From Actinomycetota bacterium (lineage in GTDB: Bacteria > Actinomycetota > Actinomycetes > S36-B12 > UBA10799): 32,873 bases of DNA. Shown in pieces: positions 24,785-32,295 of this stretch. Made by a program: the position numbers and the translations under genes. The stretch is taken from contig CAUJEJ010000108.1 in assembly GCA_963169255.1 (NCBI GenBank), positions 1 to 32,873 of the forward strand. Direction: 5' to 3'. Each line of letters opens with the position of its first letter. The stretch's first letter is position 1. The notes beneath the pieces are model-generated. The model had not been told where the DNA came from and made no database searches. It saw only the letters and a list, made by a program, of their open reading frames with translations.

Positions 24785-25389
24785 ACTCGCGGCGGATTTT
24801 GAAGTCAGCAGTCAGTTGGCTGTTGACCCTGGGTCTGCTTGCTGCCGGAGTATTTCTGGTCAAATGGAGCGAGTTCAAGATCAACACCGTCGCAACGAGT
24901 TCAATGGTTCCGACCTACAGCCCGACCGACATGGTCATCAGCATCTCGCCGAAGCTGAAGCCGCCCGGCATCGGTGATCCGATCGTGTTCGAGACCGAGT
25001 TCATCGGTCAGCACATTCCACCTCACGTGCACCGGATCCATGCGGCCAATGCCGATGGCACCTGGGAGACTCAAGGTGACGCGAACCCGGTTCCAGATCC
25101 GTGGCGAGTCCAGCCGTCCGGGATCTCCGGTGTAGTGGTTTGGTCAGTGCCAGGAGCAATCTTCCGAAGCCCGTTGCTCATCGGGGGCCTGCTGTTCCTC
25201 ATTGCTGCGTACGCGTTCTGGCCTCGCAAGAAGGATGAAGGTGAGCTGCCGGAAGATGCTGACTCACCTGCCGCGGACTCTGGCATCGACCCGCCACTGC
25301 AGGAGTCACTCGACCCTCAGCCGGTTGCCGCGGGTAGTGGTGGAGAGTCAGACGCCGGGATTGAGATCCTTCCGCATCCAGAGAAGTAA
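24781..25389 (+). CDS. SipW/ER-type signal peptidase I (S26B)
   Basis: A 202-residue membrane protease. One N-terminal helix (about 10-28) is followed by VATSSMVPTYSPTDMV, where S41 is the nucleophile (SM pair as in Sx-M). The second catalytic residue is His, H84 in HVHRIH, instead of the Lys used by bacterial LepB enzymes, which marks the SipW/archaeal/ER class. A segment ending TQGDANPVPDP follows, and a second helix (LLIGGLLFLIAAYAFWP) precedes an acidic tail that should be cytoplasmic. In Bacillus, SipW matures the fibre protein TasA; the two related surface proteins encoded just upstream are the obvious candidate clients here (inference). ATG 24781 overlaps the previous stop; another in-frame ATG at 24763 lies inside that gene. 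Confidence 0.88.
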   Translation: MNSRRILKSAVSWLLTLGLLAAGVFLVKWSEFKINTVATSSMVPTYSPTDMVISISPKLKPPGIGDPIVFETEFIGQHIPPHVHRIHAANADGTWETQGDANPVPDPWRVQPSGISGVVVWSVPGAIFRSPLLIGGLLFLIAAYAFWPRKKDEGELPEDADSPAADSGIDPPLQESLDPQPVAAGSGGESDAGIEILPHPEK

Positions 25390-25436
25390 GAAATCGCCAA
25401 CGCCCGACCGAATCGCCTCGCCTGCTACTGACCCCG

Positions 25437-25442
25437 TAGTCT
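25437..25442 (+). promoter_or_regulatory. -10 box TAGTCT, leaderless start of DUF3618
   Basis: TAGTCT is followed by 7 nt and ATG 25450, with no ribosome site. Confidence 0.5.
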
Positions 25443-25449
25443 TTCGCCC

Positions 25450-25773
25450 ATGTCCGGCACACACCAAGGCCCAGCCAATCCCGCCCACGCGAAGAAGCCA
25501 GCACCCGCGCCAGTGCGCAGCATCGCTGAGATCGAAGCCGACATCACCACGTCTCGCGAAAACCTTGTGCAGAACGTCGCCCAGCTGCAGGTTGCGGTAC
25601 AGCAGACGTTTGACCCCAAGCGCATCCTCACGGTTCAGGTCACCAAGGTTCGCTCCTTCTACATCGACGAATACGGCGGTGTTCGCCCCGAGCGGGTGGC
25701 AGTCACGGTTGGCGTCGTCGTCAGCCTCGTCGTGCTTCGCCGGGTCAAGCGCCGCATTTTCAACAAGAACTAG
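25450..25773 (+). CDS. DUF3618 domain protein
   Basis: A 107-residue protein of the actinobacterial DUF3618 family (function unknown). The core IAEIEADITTSRENLVQNVAQLQ (about 25-47) is the family signature, predicted to form an amphipathic helix pair, followed by DPKRILTVQVTKVRSFYIDEYGG and one C-terminal hydrophobic helix (AVTVGVVVSLVVLRRV), which may anchor it in the membrane. The N-terminal 20 residues are Pro/Ala-rich. The ATG at 25450 has a -10 box 7 nt upstream. It lies 6 nt before the GroES-like gene; I recall DUF3618 and GroES-like genes being neighbours in related genomes, so they are likely one unit. Confidence 0.82.
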   Translation: MSGTHQGPANPAHAKKPAPAPVRSIAEIEADITTSRENLVQNVAQLQVAVQQTFDPKRILTVQVTKVRSFYIDEYGGVRPERVAVTVGVVVSLVVLRRVKRRIFNKN

Positions 25774-25779
25774 GTAGTC

Positions 25780-26118
25780 GTGGGTACCGGGGCAGCGGAT
25801 CAATCGCCGCTGCCGATCAAACTCCTGCACGATCGTGTGCTTGTCCAGGCCGATGGGCCTGATGGTGAGCGACGTTCGACCGGTGGAATTGTGATTCCTG
25901 CAACGGCCGAAGTCGGGCGCCGCTTGGTCTGGGCCGAGGTTGTCGCAACAGGACCCAACGTGCGCACCTTTGCCATCGGCGATCGCGTTCTTTACGAACC
26001 CGAAGATCGCGGGGAAGTTGAATTGCGGGGCAAGGCTTATGTGCTGCTCCGTGAACGCGATGTTCATGCCGTTGCTGCTGCGAGCGTCTCCGACGATTCC
26101 ACGGGGCTCTACCTGTAG
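25780..26118 (+). CDS. GroES-like co-chaperonin (Cpn10 family)
   Basis: A 112-residue protein of the 10-kDa chaperonin fold: IKLLHDRVLVQAD (about 13-25), a mobile-loop region ERRSTGGIVIPATAEVGRRL (about 30-49) with the conserved GGIVIP, VVATGPN, and IGDRVLYEP. True GroES partners GroEL, but no groEL gene is adjacent, so this is probably a paralogue with a separate role. The extended C-terminus (VHAVAAASVSDDSTGLYL) is not typical. GTG 25780 is 6 nt after the DUF3618 stop; coupling is likely, and there is no independent ribosome site. Confidence 0.85.
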   Translation: MGTGAADQSPLPIKLLHDRVLVQADGPDGERRSTGGIVIPATAEVGRRLVWAEVVATGPNVRTFAIGDRVLYEPEDRGEVELRGKAYVLLRERDVHAVAAASVSDDSTGLYL

Positions 26119-26171
26119 GACCGATTCCCCGCCAGGGTGCATCTTGCGGGTCGAATCGAGATGCTTGCGCG

Positions 26172-26867
26172 GTGCTAGAGAGGTTGCGGGCGAGTCGGGC
26201 ATCGCATATCCCTGGGCTTTACTTGATCACCACCATTTGCGGGCTCATCGATGCTGCTTGTTTCCTCGCCTTGGGCGGCGTGCTCGCTGAACTCATGACG
26301 GGGAACCTGATCTTCTTCGCCGTCGGGCTGGGGTCGGGCACTGCGTCGGCTGAGCAACTGAGTCGTTACGTAACTGCATTCGTGCCTTTTGTCATCGGCG
26401 CCTACCTCGGCGGTCGAATCTTGCGTGGACCTGCATTCCTTCGCGAGCGCCGCCGCGGATTCATCCTTGAGTGGCTTGTCATTGTGTTGGCAACGGTGCT
26501 GACGGTGATCCTTCACCCTGGTGAGTCGGGGTATCCGCGAGCAATCGTTGTGGGGCTCCTGGCACTCGCGATGGGAATCCAGAACGCCTTGATTCGCGAG
26601 CATGGCATTCCGAACTTGGCAACGAACGTGATGACGTTGACCCTGACCGGATTGTTGGCGGACCCACGCGGACCCCAAGCGCCACATAGGAAACGTCGCC
26701 AGTTCTCCTCGATTGCTATCTTCGTTGTGAGTGCCACGGTGGGTGCATTCCTCGTCCGCTATTCGGTGGCAGTGCCGCTGTTGGTTGCCACGTTCATCTT
26801 CACACTGGCCCTGTACTGGTTGATACCCGCCAGAGGTGAGATCCGAACTGCGGAGCCAGTCGGGTAG
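26172..26867 (+). CDS. DUF1275 (YoaK-type) membrane protein
   Basis: A 231-residue integral membrane protein with about six helices. ICGLIDAACFLALGGVLAELMTGNLIFFAVGL (about 23-54) is the DUF1275 signature, and ALAMGIQNALIREHGIPNLATNVMTLTLTGLLAD (about 135-168) is its second conserved part. The function is unknown. GTG 26172 is the likely start but has no clear ribosome site. Nothing follows on the strand before tRNA-Lys. Confidence 0.85.
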   Translation: MLERLRASRASHIPGLYLITTICGLIDAACFLALGGVLAELMTGNLIFFAVGLGSGTASAEQLSRYVTAFVPFVIGAYLGGRILRGPAFLRERRRGFILEWLVIVLATVLTVILHPGESGYPRAIVVGLLALAMGIQNALIREHGIPNLATNVMTLTLTGLLADPRGPQAPHRKRRQFSSIAIFVVSATVGAFLVRYSVAVPLLVATFIFTLALYWLIPARGEIRTAEPVG

Positions 26868-26897
26868 TGACGATGGCGACCGGAGTTGGCGCGCTGC

Positions 26898-26903
26898 TAT
26901 GCT
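26898..26903 (+). promoter_or_regulatory. -10 box TATGCT of tRNA-Lys
   Basis: TATGCT lies 31 nt before the first base of tRNA-Lys, a usual distance allowing a short 5' leader. A convincing -35 element is not visible. Confidence 0.45.
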
Positions 26904-26934
26904 CTGCGACGCACGAACCAGCAACTTCGTGTCC

Positions 26935-27007
<73 letters not shown>

Positions 27008-27308
27008 CAGTTTCACGCAAAGGTTCGGTCGATGCCCCACAATCTGGTATTGGCCGGACCTTTGTGCGTATCGGTTGATTTTGGCGCTGGATCCAGCTGC
27101 CGCATTCGCACGCTTGACGTCGTACACCAGCAGCGCACGCGCCTCTATTGGCTCCGATGTAGGTCGTTCTAGAAGTTTGGATCGATCCGATTCTCCCCAC
27201 TGCAGTATTCCGTTCATCTCGGAGTGCGGTTGGTAGAGATCGGGAATAGGTTCAATCGCAGCTAGCGGTTGCGCCCGCCTGTTCCCAAATGTGGATTGGA
27301 AATACTCG
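27008..27308. other. Intergenic region after tRNA-Lys
   Basis: These 301 bp contain no convincing gene. An imperfect hairpin (27016-27028 with 27054-27068, one bulge and one wobble) just behind the tRNA may end its transcript. A minus-strand open frame here runs into the tRNA gene and is not real. The rest must hold the promoter of the glycine-rich gene; no clear -10/-35 pair is seen. Confidence 0.4.
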
Positions 27309-28685
27309 ATGAATCTGTCTGGCAAAATTGGCAATGCTGTGAATCAGCACAATGGAGCGCTGCGGCGGTCACTCGTCGGAATCGCCGGTCTCGGACTCTT
27401 CACTGTGGGTATGGCCAGCGCAACCGCACCAGCGAACGCGACGACAACGGTATTCAACGAGGTTGGTACTCACAGCTTCCAGGTGCCAGCAGGGGCAACG
27501 TCGCTGCGGGTGATTGCGGTAGGTGGCGGTGGTGGCGCCTTCGCCAATCCAGCCCAGGGAGTTGGCGGTGACGGTGCGGTTGTCACCTCGACCGTCAACG
27601 TTGTGCCGGGCACAACCATCACGATGTTCGTCGGAGGTGGCGGTGCCGGCGGCGAGGCAACCGGCAGTCGTGGTGGTGGCGGCGGAGGCGCAACCGGGTT
27701 CGAGGTGGGGTCCGCCAACCAGATCATCGCCGGCGGTGGTGGTGGCGCTAGTTACCAAACCAACAATGACGGCGGCGATGCCGGCAAGGGTGGACTGCCC
27801 GCTGGTGAGAAGGGCGCTGGCGCCGGTGGCGGTGATGGCGGTGCTGACGGCGTTGGAGGTCAGGAGAACGGCGTCGGTGGCGCCCAGCCCGGCAATGACG
27901 GGTTAGGTGGCAGCGGCGGTGACGGCATTGACGGTGCGACTGGAGGCCTCGGCGAAGGAACCGGCGCCGGTGGAAATGGCTATGCAGGTGGAGGTGGCGG
28001 ATACGGTGGTGGATCTGGCGGAGGATTCAATGCAGGCGTCGGTGCCGGTGGCGCTGGCGGCAGCGTCGGGCCAATTGGCACGGTCTACGCCCCAGCCGGC
28101 AACGGCGGCCAGCCGGGAAGCTCCGGCGGTAACGGTTCAATCACCATTGAAGTGGTCAGTTCTCCAAACTCTGATTCAGGTGACCCCGCACTTCCTTCGG
28201 GCTGCACCGGAGCCAGCTGCGCGGGCGCAAACCTTGCAGGATCCAACCTGAGCGGACAGAATCTTGCGGGCGTAAATTTCAAGGGCGCGAACCTCAAGGG
28301 CGCGAACCTCAAGGGCGCGGTGCTTTCTGACGCCAATCTTGTCGGTGCGAATCTCCGGGACGTCAACCTGAAAGACGCGAACCTGAAGAATGCGACGCTG
28401 AAAGACGCGAACCTCAAAGGTTCGAACCTGAGGGGCGCGACGCTAAAGAATGCGAACCTGAGGGATGCCACGTTGAAGAACGCGAACTTGAAGAATGCGA
28501 TCCTTCGTAAGTCCGATCTCCGTAGGGCTGACCTTCGTAAATCCGATCTCCGTAAGGCTGACCTGACGAAGGCTAATGCCCAACAGGCGAACTTTGTCGA
28601 CGCGAAGCTGGCAGGTATCACCCTGACCAAGGCGAAACTGAAGTCTGCCAAGGGGATCGTCGGCGCGCTTCGGGTAACTCGCTAA
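27309..28685 (+). CDS. Exported glycine-rich protein with a C-terminal pentapeptide-repeat helix
   Basis: A 458-residue exported protein with two unlike parts. After a signal peptide (SLVGIAGLGLFTVGMASATAPANA) comes a Gly-rich beta domain (about 43-285), starting with HSFQVPAGATSLRVIAVGGGGG and containing many Gly-rich turns, the 'glycine-rich' wall protein pattern. A linker with two Cys (in GCTGASC, C299 and C304) leads to about 28 uninterrupted pentapeptides (about 307-450) of the A-(N/D)-L-x-x type, which should form roughly seven turns of a square beta-helix. The charge shifts from neutral/acidic to Lys/Arg-rich along the helix, unlike DNA-mimic pentapeptide proteins (MfpA, Qnr). Function unknown; surface adhesion or wall binding is a guess. 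ATG 27309 is chosen (weak GGA upstream); a GTG at 27291 is an alternative. Confidence 0.8.
   Translation: MNLSGKIGNAVNQHNGALRRSLVGIAGLGLFTVGMASATAPANATTTVFNEVGTHSFQVPAGATSLRVIAVGGGGGAFANPAQGVGGDGAVVTSTVNVVPGTTITMFVGGGGAGGEATGSRGGGGGGATGFEVGSANQIIAGGGGGASYQTNNDGGDAGKGGLPAGEKGAGAGGGDGGADGVGGQENGVGGAQPGNDGLGGSGGDGIDGATGGLGEGTGAGGNGYAGGGGGYGGGSGGGFNAGVGAGGAGGSVGPIGTVYAPAGNGGQPGSSGGNGSITIEVVSSPNSDSGDPALPSGCTGASCAGANLAGSNLSGQNLAGVNFKGANLKGANLKGAVLSDANLVGANLRDVNLKDANLKNATLKDANLKGSNLRGATLKNANLRDATLKNANLKNAILRKSDLRRADLRKSDLRKADLTKANAQQANFVDAKLAGITLTKAKLKSAKGIVGALRVTR
28222..28655 (+). repeat. Tandem 15-bp repeats encoding pentapeptides
   Basis: The DNA repeats in steps of 15 bases (for example GCGAACCTCAAGGGC at 28288-28302 and again at 28303-28317), with diverging copies towards the 3' end. 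It encodes the pentapeptide helix of the glycine-rich protein and could vary in copy number between strains. Confidence 0.75.
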
Positions 28686-28712
28686 ATCGGTATACGCCGG
28701 AGTAGCCACGAG

Positions 28713-31700
28713 ATGCGTACAGGCCGCAGTAGTCGACGTTCTGCGTTCAAGTTGGCCCTGGTGGGGCTCGTGGCGCTGCTCACCTTCGGGTCGCTCGTCG
28801 GACTGGTCGCCTCTCCGGTTACGGCGGCGGGCATTGAGTGGACGCCGCGCACCCCGTCAGCGAGCAGCGGTTGGAGCGCAGTCGCATACGGCAATGGGCA
28901 GTACGTGGCGGTCGCACGATCAGGAACAGATCGGGTGATGACGAGTCCGGATGGAACCGACTGGACTAGCCGGACGGCTGCTGCAGCGAACGACTGGGGC
29001 GCCGTCGCTTACGGCGGTGGCCTGTTCGTCGCCGTGGCGCAAAGTGGGGTCGGGAACCGCGTGATGACGAGCCCAGACGGCATTACCTGGACGAGTCGAA
29101 CATCGGTTGCCGACAAGTCGTGGATCGGGGTGACCTACGGGAATGGGCGCTTCGTCGCGGTCTCAAACTCCAATGAGTTCATGACCAGTGCCGATGGCAT
29201 CACCTGGACAAGTCGGACCGTCCCTGTGTACAACTTCTGGAGTTCGGTCGCGTACGGCGGTGGCCTATTTGTTGCGGTTTCTTACAGTGGTGTGGGTAAT
29301 CGTGTGATGACGAGCCCTGACGGCATTACGTGGACCAGTCGGGCGTCCGCAGCGGACAACTCGTGGAGATCTGTGGCCTATGGCGAAGGCCAGTTTGTAG
29401 CTGTGGCTTCCCACGGATCAAGTGATCGCGTCATGACCAGTACCGACGGCGTGACCTGGGCAGCGAGTGCACCGGCTTCACAAGACGCCTGGTACTCAGT
29501 TTCATACGGTTCCGAGCTTTGGGTCTCCGTCGCTTCAGGTGCTGTGATGACGTCGGGGCCGGTCGCGCTTACTGTGACCACCACCGCAGCAACGGCGATC
29601 ACTGCTGCCACGGCAACCCTGAATGGGACGGTGAATTCAAACGCAGCTGGCGAGACCACTAGCCAGATCTCCGTGCGCTATGGAGCGGATGAGTCTGTCG
29701 TTGACTCTGGCGGTGGGCAGGTTGCGCCCGTCACTCCAGCAACAGTTACGGGCAGTACCGCGACGGCAGTGACCGCCGACATTTCAGATCTGTCCGCCGG
29801 CACGCAGTACTACTTCAGGCTTACGGCCACCAACGTGAGGGGACAGGTCAACGGCGCTGTCGCCACCTTCACCACGGTGGCAGCGCCCACGCCCACACCG
29901 ACGCCCACACCGACACCGACGCCCACATCGACACCGACACTCACGCCCACCGCAGCGCCCACGCCCACCGCAGCGTCCACGCCCACCGCAGCGCCCACGC
30001 CCACGCGTCGACCCACTTCAGCGGCGAGCAAATCCAGCACCTCTTCCGCTACGACCAGTAGGCCGCCGGTGGTCGTGCCGAGTCCGTCGACGTCGACGGC
30101 GCGACGTCCGACCGAGGCACCAGTACCTGCTCTGTCCGTGGCGCTGTCTGCAGCCATTGGATCTCCGATCGCCGGGTCCGAGATAGCCATCAGCGGCAGT
30201 GGTCTCGCGCCGAGTAGTAGTGCGACTGTTACTGCGTATTCTGAACCGGTCTTGGTCGGGTCGTTGCCAGCTGATGCCAGCGGGAGTATCGGCGGGGTAC
30301 TGACAATGCCGGTTTCGCTCCCTGCGGGAGGGCACCGCCTCGTTGTGGCGGCAACGGCCGTATCGGGGGAGGCCACTGAAGCGACGACGTTCTTTGGCAT
30401 CTCTGAGACCGGAACTGTCACCGGTATTGGGCCGACAGCGGCGACGGATGCGGATCGTCTAGCAGTGCAGCGCAATGACGATGCGGATTCGGCGGCGGAA
30501 CTCAACGCTAGGCAATCGACCGCAGATCCGACGTCGGACCTGCCGCTCTACTCGCCGCTAGCGCAGCCTGAACAAGTGCTGACCCTTGGCGTCGCAGCGT
30601 TTGCCCTCCTGGGGCTAGCCAGCGGTGGGAACCTCCTTCGTATCGACGGCGACGACGACGGCGATCCCGGCGGCGAATCTGATCGTGACGGAGCGAACCC
30701 ACCTGATGGGCCCTTGGATTCGTTGGCTGCTGCTCCTGGCGATGGCGACGATCCGGCGCTGGCAGACCCCAATGCCGATACCGAGGGGCAGCAAGACTCG
30801 GCAGCAGTGCGCTCGCAGCCCTCCGATGGCGTGCTGGGGTTCGATGGTGGCGTCTCAGGTTCGCTAGCGGGGGCCTCGGCGGCAGGGTTGGCCGCTGCTG
30901 GTGTCGCGACTGCAGTGGCAACGGGAAACGCTGATCGTAAGAAGGCCAAGGTCACCTCGGCAAAGACCAAGTTGCACAAACTCACGACCGAAGGCGAAGG
31001 AATCGGTGACCAGTCGTGGACGTGGCGCTGGCCCATGGTGTCGTGGCTTGATCGGGTGAGTATGGCGTGGCCGATGGCGATCTCACCGAAGTCGCCGCTG
31101 GCTGGACGCCTGTTGGTGGACGGCTCGTACCTGCGAGCGATGTTCGGAACACTCACGCTAATTCTGCCGGTGGTGGCCGGCGTCCTGGCTGCGTTCGCGG
31201 TCGAAGTCAACAATGGGAGTCCGCTGCCACCGACCCTGCCATTCATGATCGCGATCTTGGTGATCGGTGTGCTTGATGCGTTGGCGGGCGCCGTCGCGGC
31301 TGTTGTCTACTCCATCGGGGTGATGGTTGCTGGGGGAGTTTCAAACGCGGACTCGGTGAGGATCCTGATGGGGATCGGCGTGTTGTGGTTCGTCGTCCCG
31401 CTCATTGCCAACGCAAGTCGACCACTACGGCGTCCCTTCTCTGGCGGGCCCGATTTCTGGTTCGACCGTGGTGCTGACTTCGTGTTGGCCGCGCTCATCG
31501 GTGGTTGGGCGGCGCAGAAGATGATTGGTGCGTGGCCCGGGTTGTCGGGGTTGCAGCTGCCGGTTGTCGATATTTCCGGTTCGGTAGCACTCCTCGTTCT
31601 GGGGTTGCTGGTATTCCGGATGGTGCTGGAATCACTAGCCTCACTTTGGTACCCGAACCGAGTTGCCGCTTTGGCGCCAGTCAAATTGCCGTTCTCCGGC

Positions 31701-32129
31701 AAAGTGCAGCGAATCCTGAGCTTGTTGTTGCGAACCTCGATCTTCGTCTTCGTCGCCGCGGTCTACATCGGAAACCACTGGCAACTATGGGCTGGCGCAG
31801 TTCTGTTCTTCGTGCCGCAACTGATGTCCATCTACGACAGTCACTTCCCAAACTTTCCCAACGCCACGAAGTACGTCCCCGCTGGGCTCTTCAAACTTGT
31901 CCTGATGATGGTCGTCGGTTTGATTGCGGTGAAGCTCCTGCTCATGGTCTTCACCGAACCCGAGGACATGCTGCTCTGGGGATTCGTGCTGCTATCAATA
32001 CCTGGAATCGTTCTTGGCGTGTTCGATCTGCTCGCCCGTGACGGCCCGAAGCTGGAGATAACGTGGCGACTACGGATCATTGGCTGCTTCATCTTCGCCG
32101 CCGGGGTCGCACTAACGGTACTTGGCTAG
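28713..32129 (+). CDS. Large exported beta-propeller / FN3 / PT-rich / multi-TM fusion protein
   Basis: A 1138-residue protein with no family name that I know. After a signal (SAFKLALVGLVALLTFGSLVGLVASPVTAA), six similar blades of about 40 residues (about 50-282) repeat W-x-x-V-x-Y-G-x-G-x-F-V-A-V ... V-M-T-S-x-D-G-x-T-W-T-S-R. This is a BNR/sialidase-like six-bladed propeller; the first WTPRT may close it. An FN3-like domain (284-391) and a PT-repeat linker (392-432) follow, then an Ig-like part (about 460-590), a single helix (about 622-642), an acidic Asp/Glu-rich region (to about 720), a second Ala/Gly-rich hydrophobic stretch, and at least six membrane helices (about 808-1138). The propeller should be outside the cell. 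ATG 28713 has GGAG 10 nt upstream. It lies 27 nt after the glycine-rich gene, so they may form one operon. Confidence 0.75.
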   Translation: MRTGRSSRRSAFKLALVGLVALLTFGSLVGLVASPVTAAGIEWTPRTPSASSGWSAVAYGNGQYVAVARSGTDRVMTSPDGTDWTSRTAAAANDWGAVAYGGGLFVAVAQSGVGNRVMTSPDGITWTSRTSVADKSWIGVTYGNGRFVAVSNSNEFMTSADGITWTSRTVPVYNFWSSVAYGGGLFVAVSYSGVGNRVMTSPDGITWTSRASAADNSWRSVAYGEGQFVAVASHGSSDRVMTSTDGVTWAASAPASQDAWYSVSYGSELWVSVASGAVMTSGPVALTVTTTAATAITAATATLNGTVNSNAAGETTSQISVRYGADESVVDSGGGQVAPVTPATVTGSTATAVTADISDLSAGTQYYFRLTATNVRGQVNGAVATFTTVAAPTPTPTPTPTPTPTSTPTLTPTAAPTPTAASTPTAAPTPTRRPTSAASKSSTSSATTSRPPVVVPSPSTSTARRPTEAPVPALSVALSAAIGSPIAGSEIAISGSGLAPSSSATVTAYSEPVLVGSLPADASGSIGGVLTMPVSLPAGGHRLVVAATAVSGEATEATTFFGISETGTVTGIGPTAATDADRLAVQRNDDADSAAELNARQSTADPTSDLPLYSPLAQPEQVLTLGVAAFALLGLASGGNLLRIDGDDDGDPGGESDRDGANPPDGPLDSLAAAPGDGDDPALADPNADTEGQQDSAAVRSQPSDGVLGFDGGVSGSLAGASAAGLAAAGVATAVATGNADRKKAKVTSAKTKLHKLTTEGEGIGDQSWTWRWPMVSWLDRVSMAWPMAISPKSPLAGRLLVDGSYLRAMFGTLTLILPVVAGVLAAFAVEVNNGSPLPPTLPFMIAILVIGVLDALAGAVAAVVYSIGVMVAGGVSNADSVRILMGIGVLWFVVPLIANASRPLRRPFSGGPDFWFDRGADFVLAALIGGWAAQKMIGAWPGLSGLQLPVVDISGSVALLVLGLLVFRMVLESLASLWYPNRVAALAPVKLPFSGKVQRILSLLLRTSIFVFVAAVYIGNHWQLWAGAVLFFVPQLMSIYDSHFPNFPNATKYVPAGLFKLVLMMVVGLIAVKLLLMVFTEPEDMLLWGFVLLSIPGIVLGVFDLLARDGPKLEITWRLRIIGCFIFAAGVALTVLG
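29884..30007 (+). repeat. Low-complexity repeat coding Pro-Thr/Ala
   Basis: Units such as GCCCACACCGAC and GCCCACCGCAGC recur in the coding frame and give a PTPT / PTAA linker of about 40 residues. The repeats vary in length and could slip, changing stalk length in multiples of two residues. Confidence 0.8.
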
Positions 32130-32295
32130 CGCCACCAACCTGTCAGTGGAATACAACCGAACAGAGACGTGCGGATCCGCTGCCGCAGCTGCAAGGGGTA
32201 CTTTTCCCTGCCGGACCTGTGACGCGTCAAGATCTGCGGCGCTGCGGATGGCTCAGGTCGTTGCTCTGTGGCGCTTCCTGGGCTTTGATGTGCTC

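Noticed and set aside
32169-32222. Short frame with a CRSCKGYF zinc-finger-like stretch before the aquaporin gene
   Set aside because: Only 17 codons from GTG, no ribosome site, and it is simply the in-frame continuation after the stop of the propeller protein.
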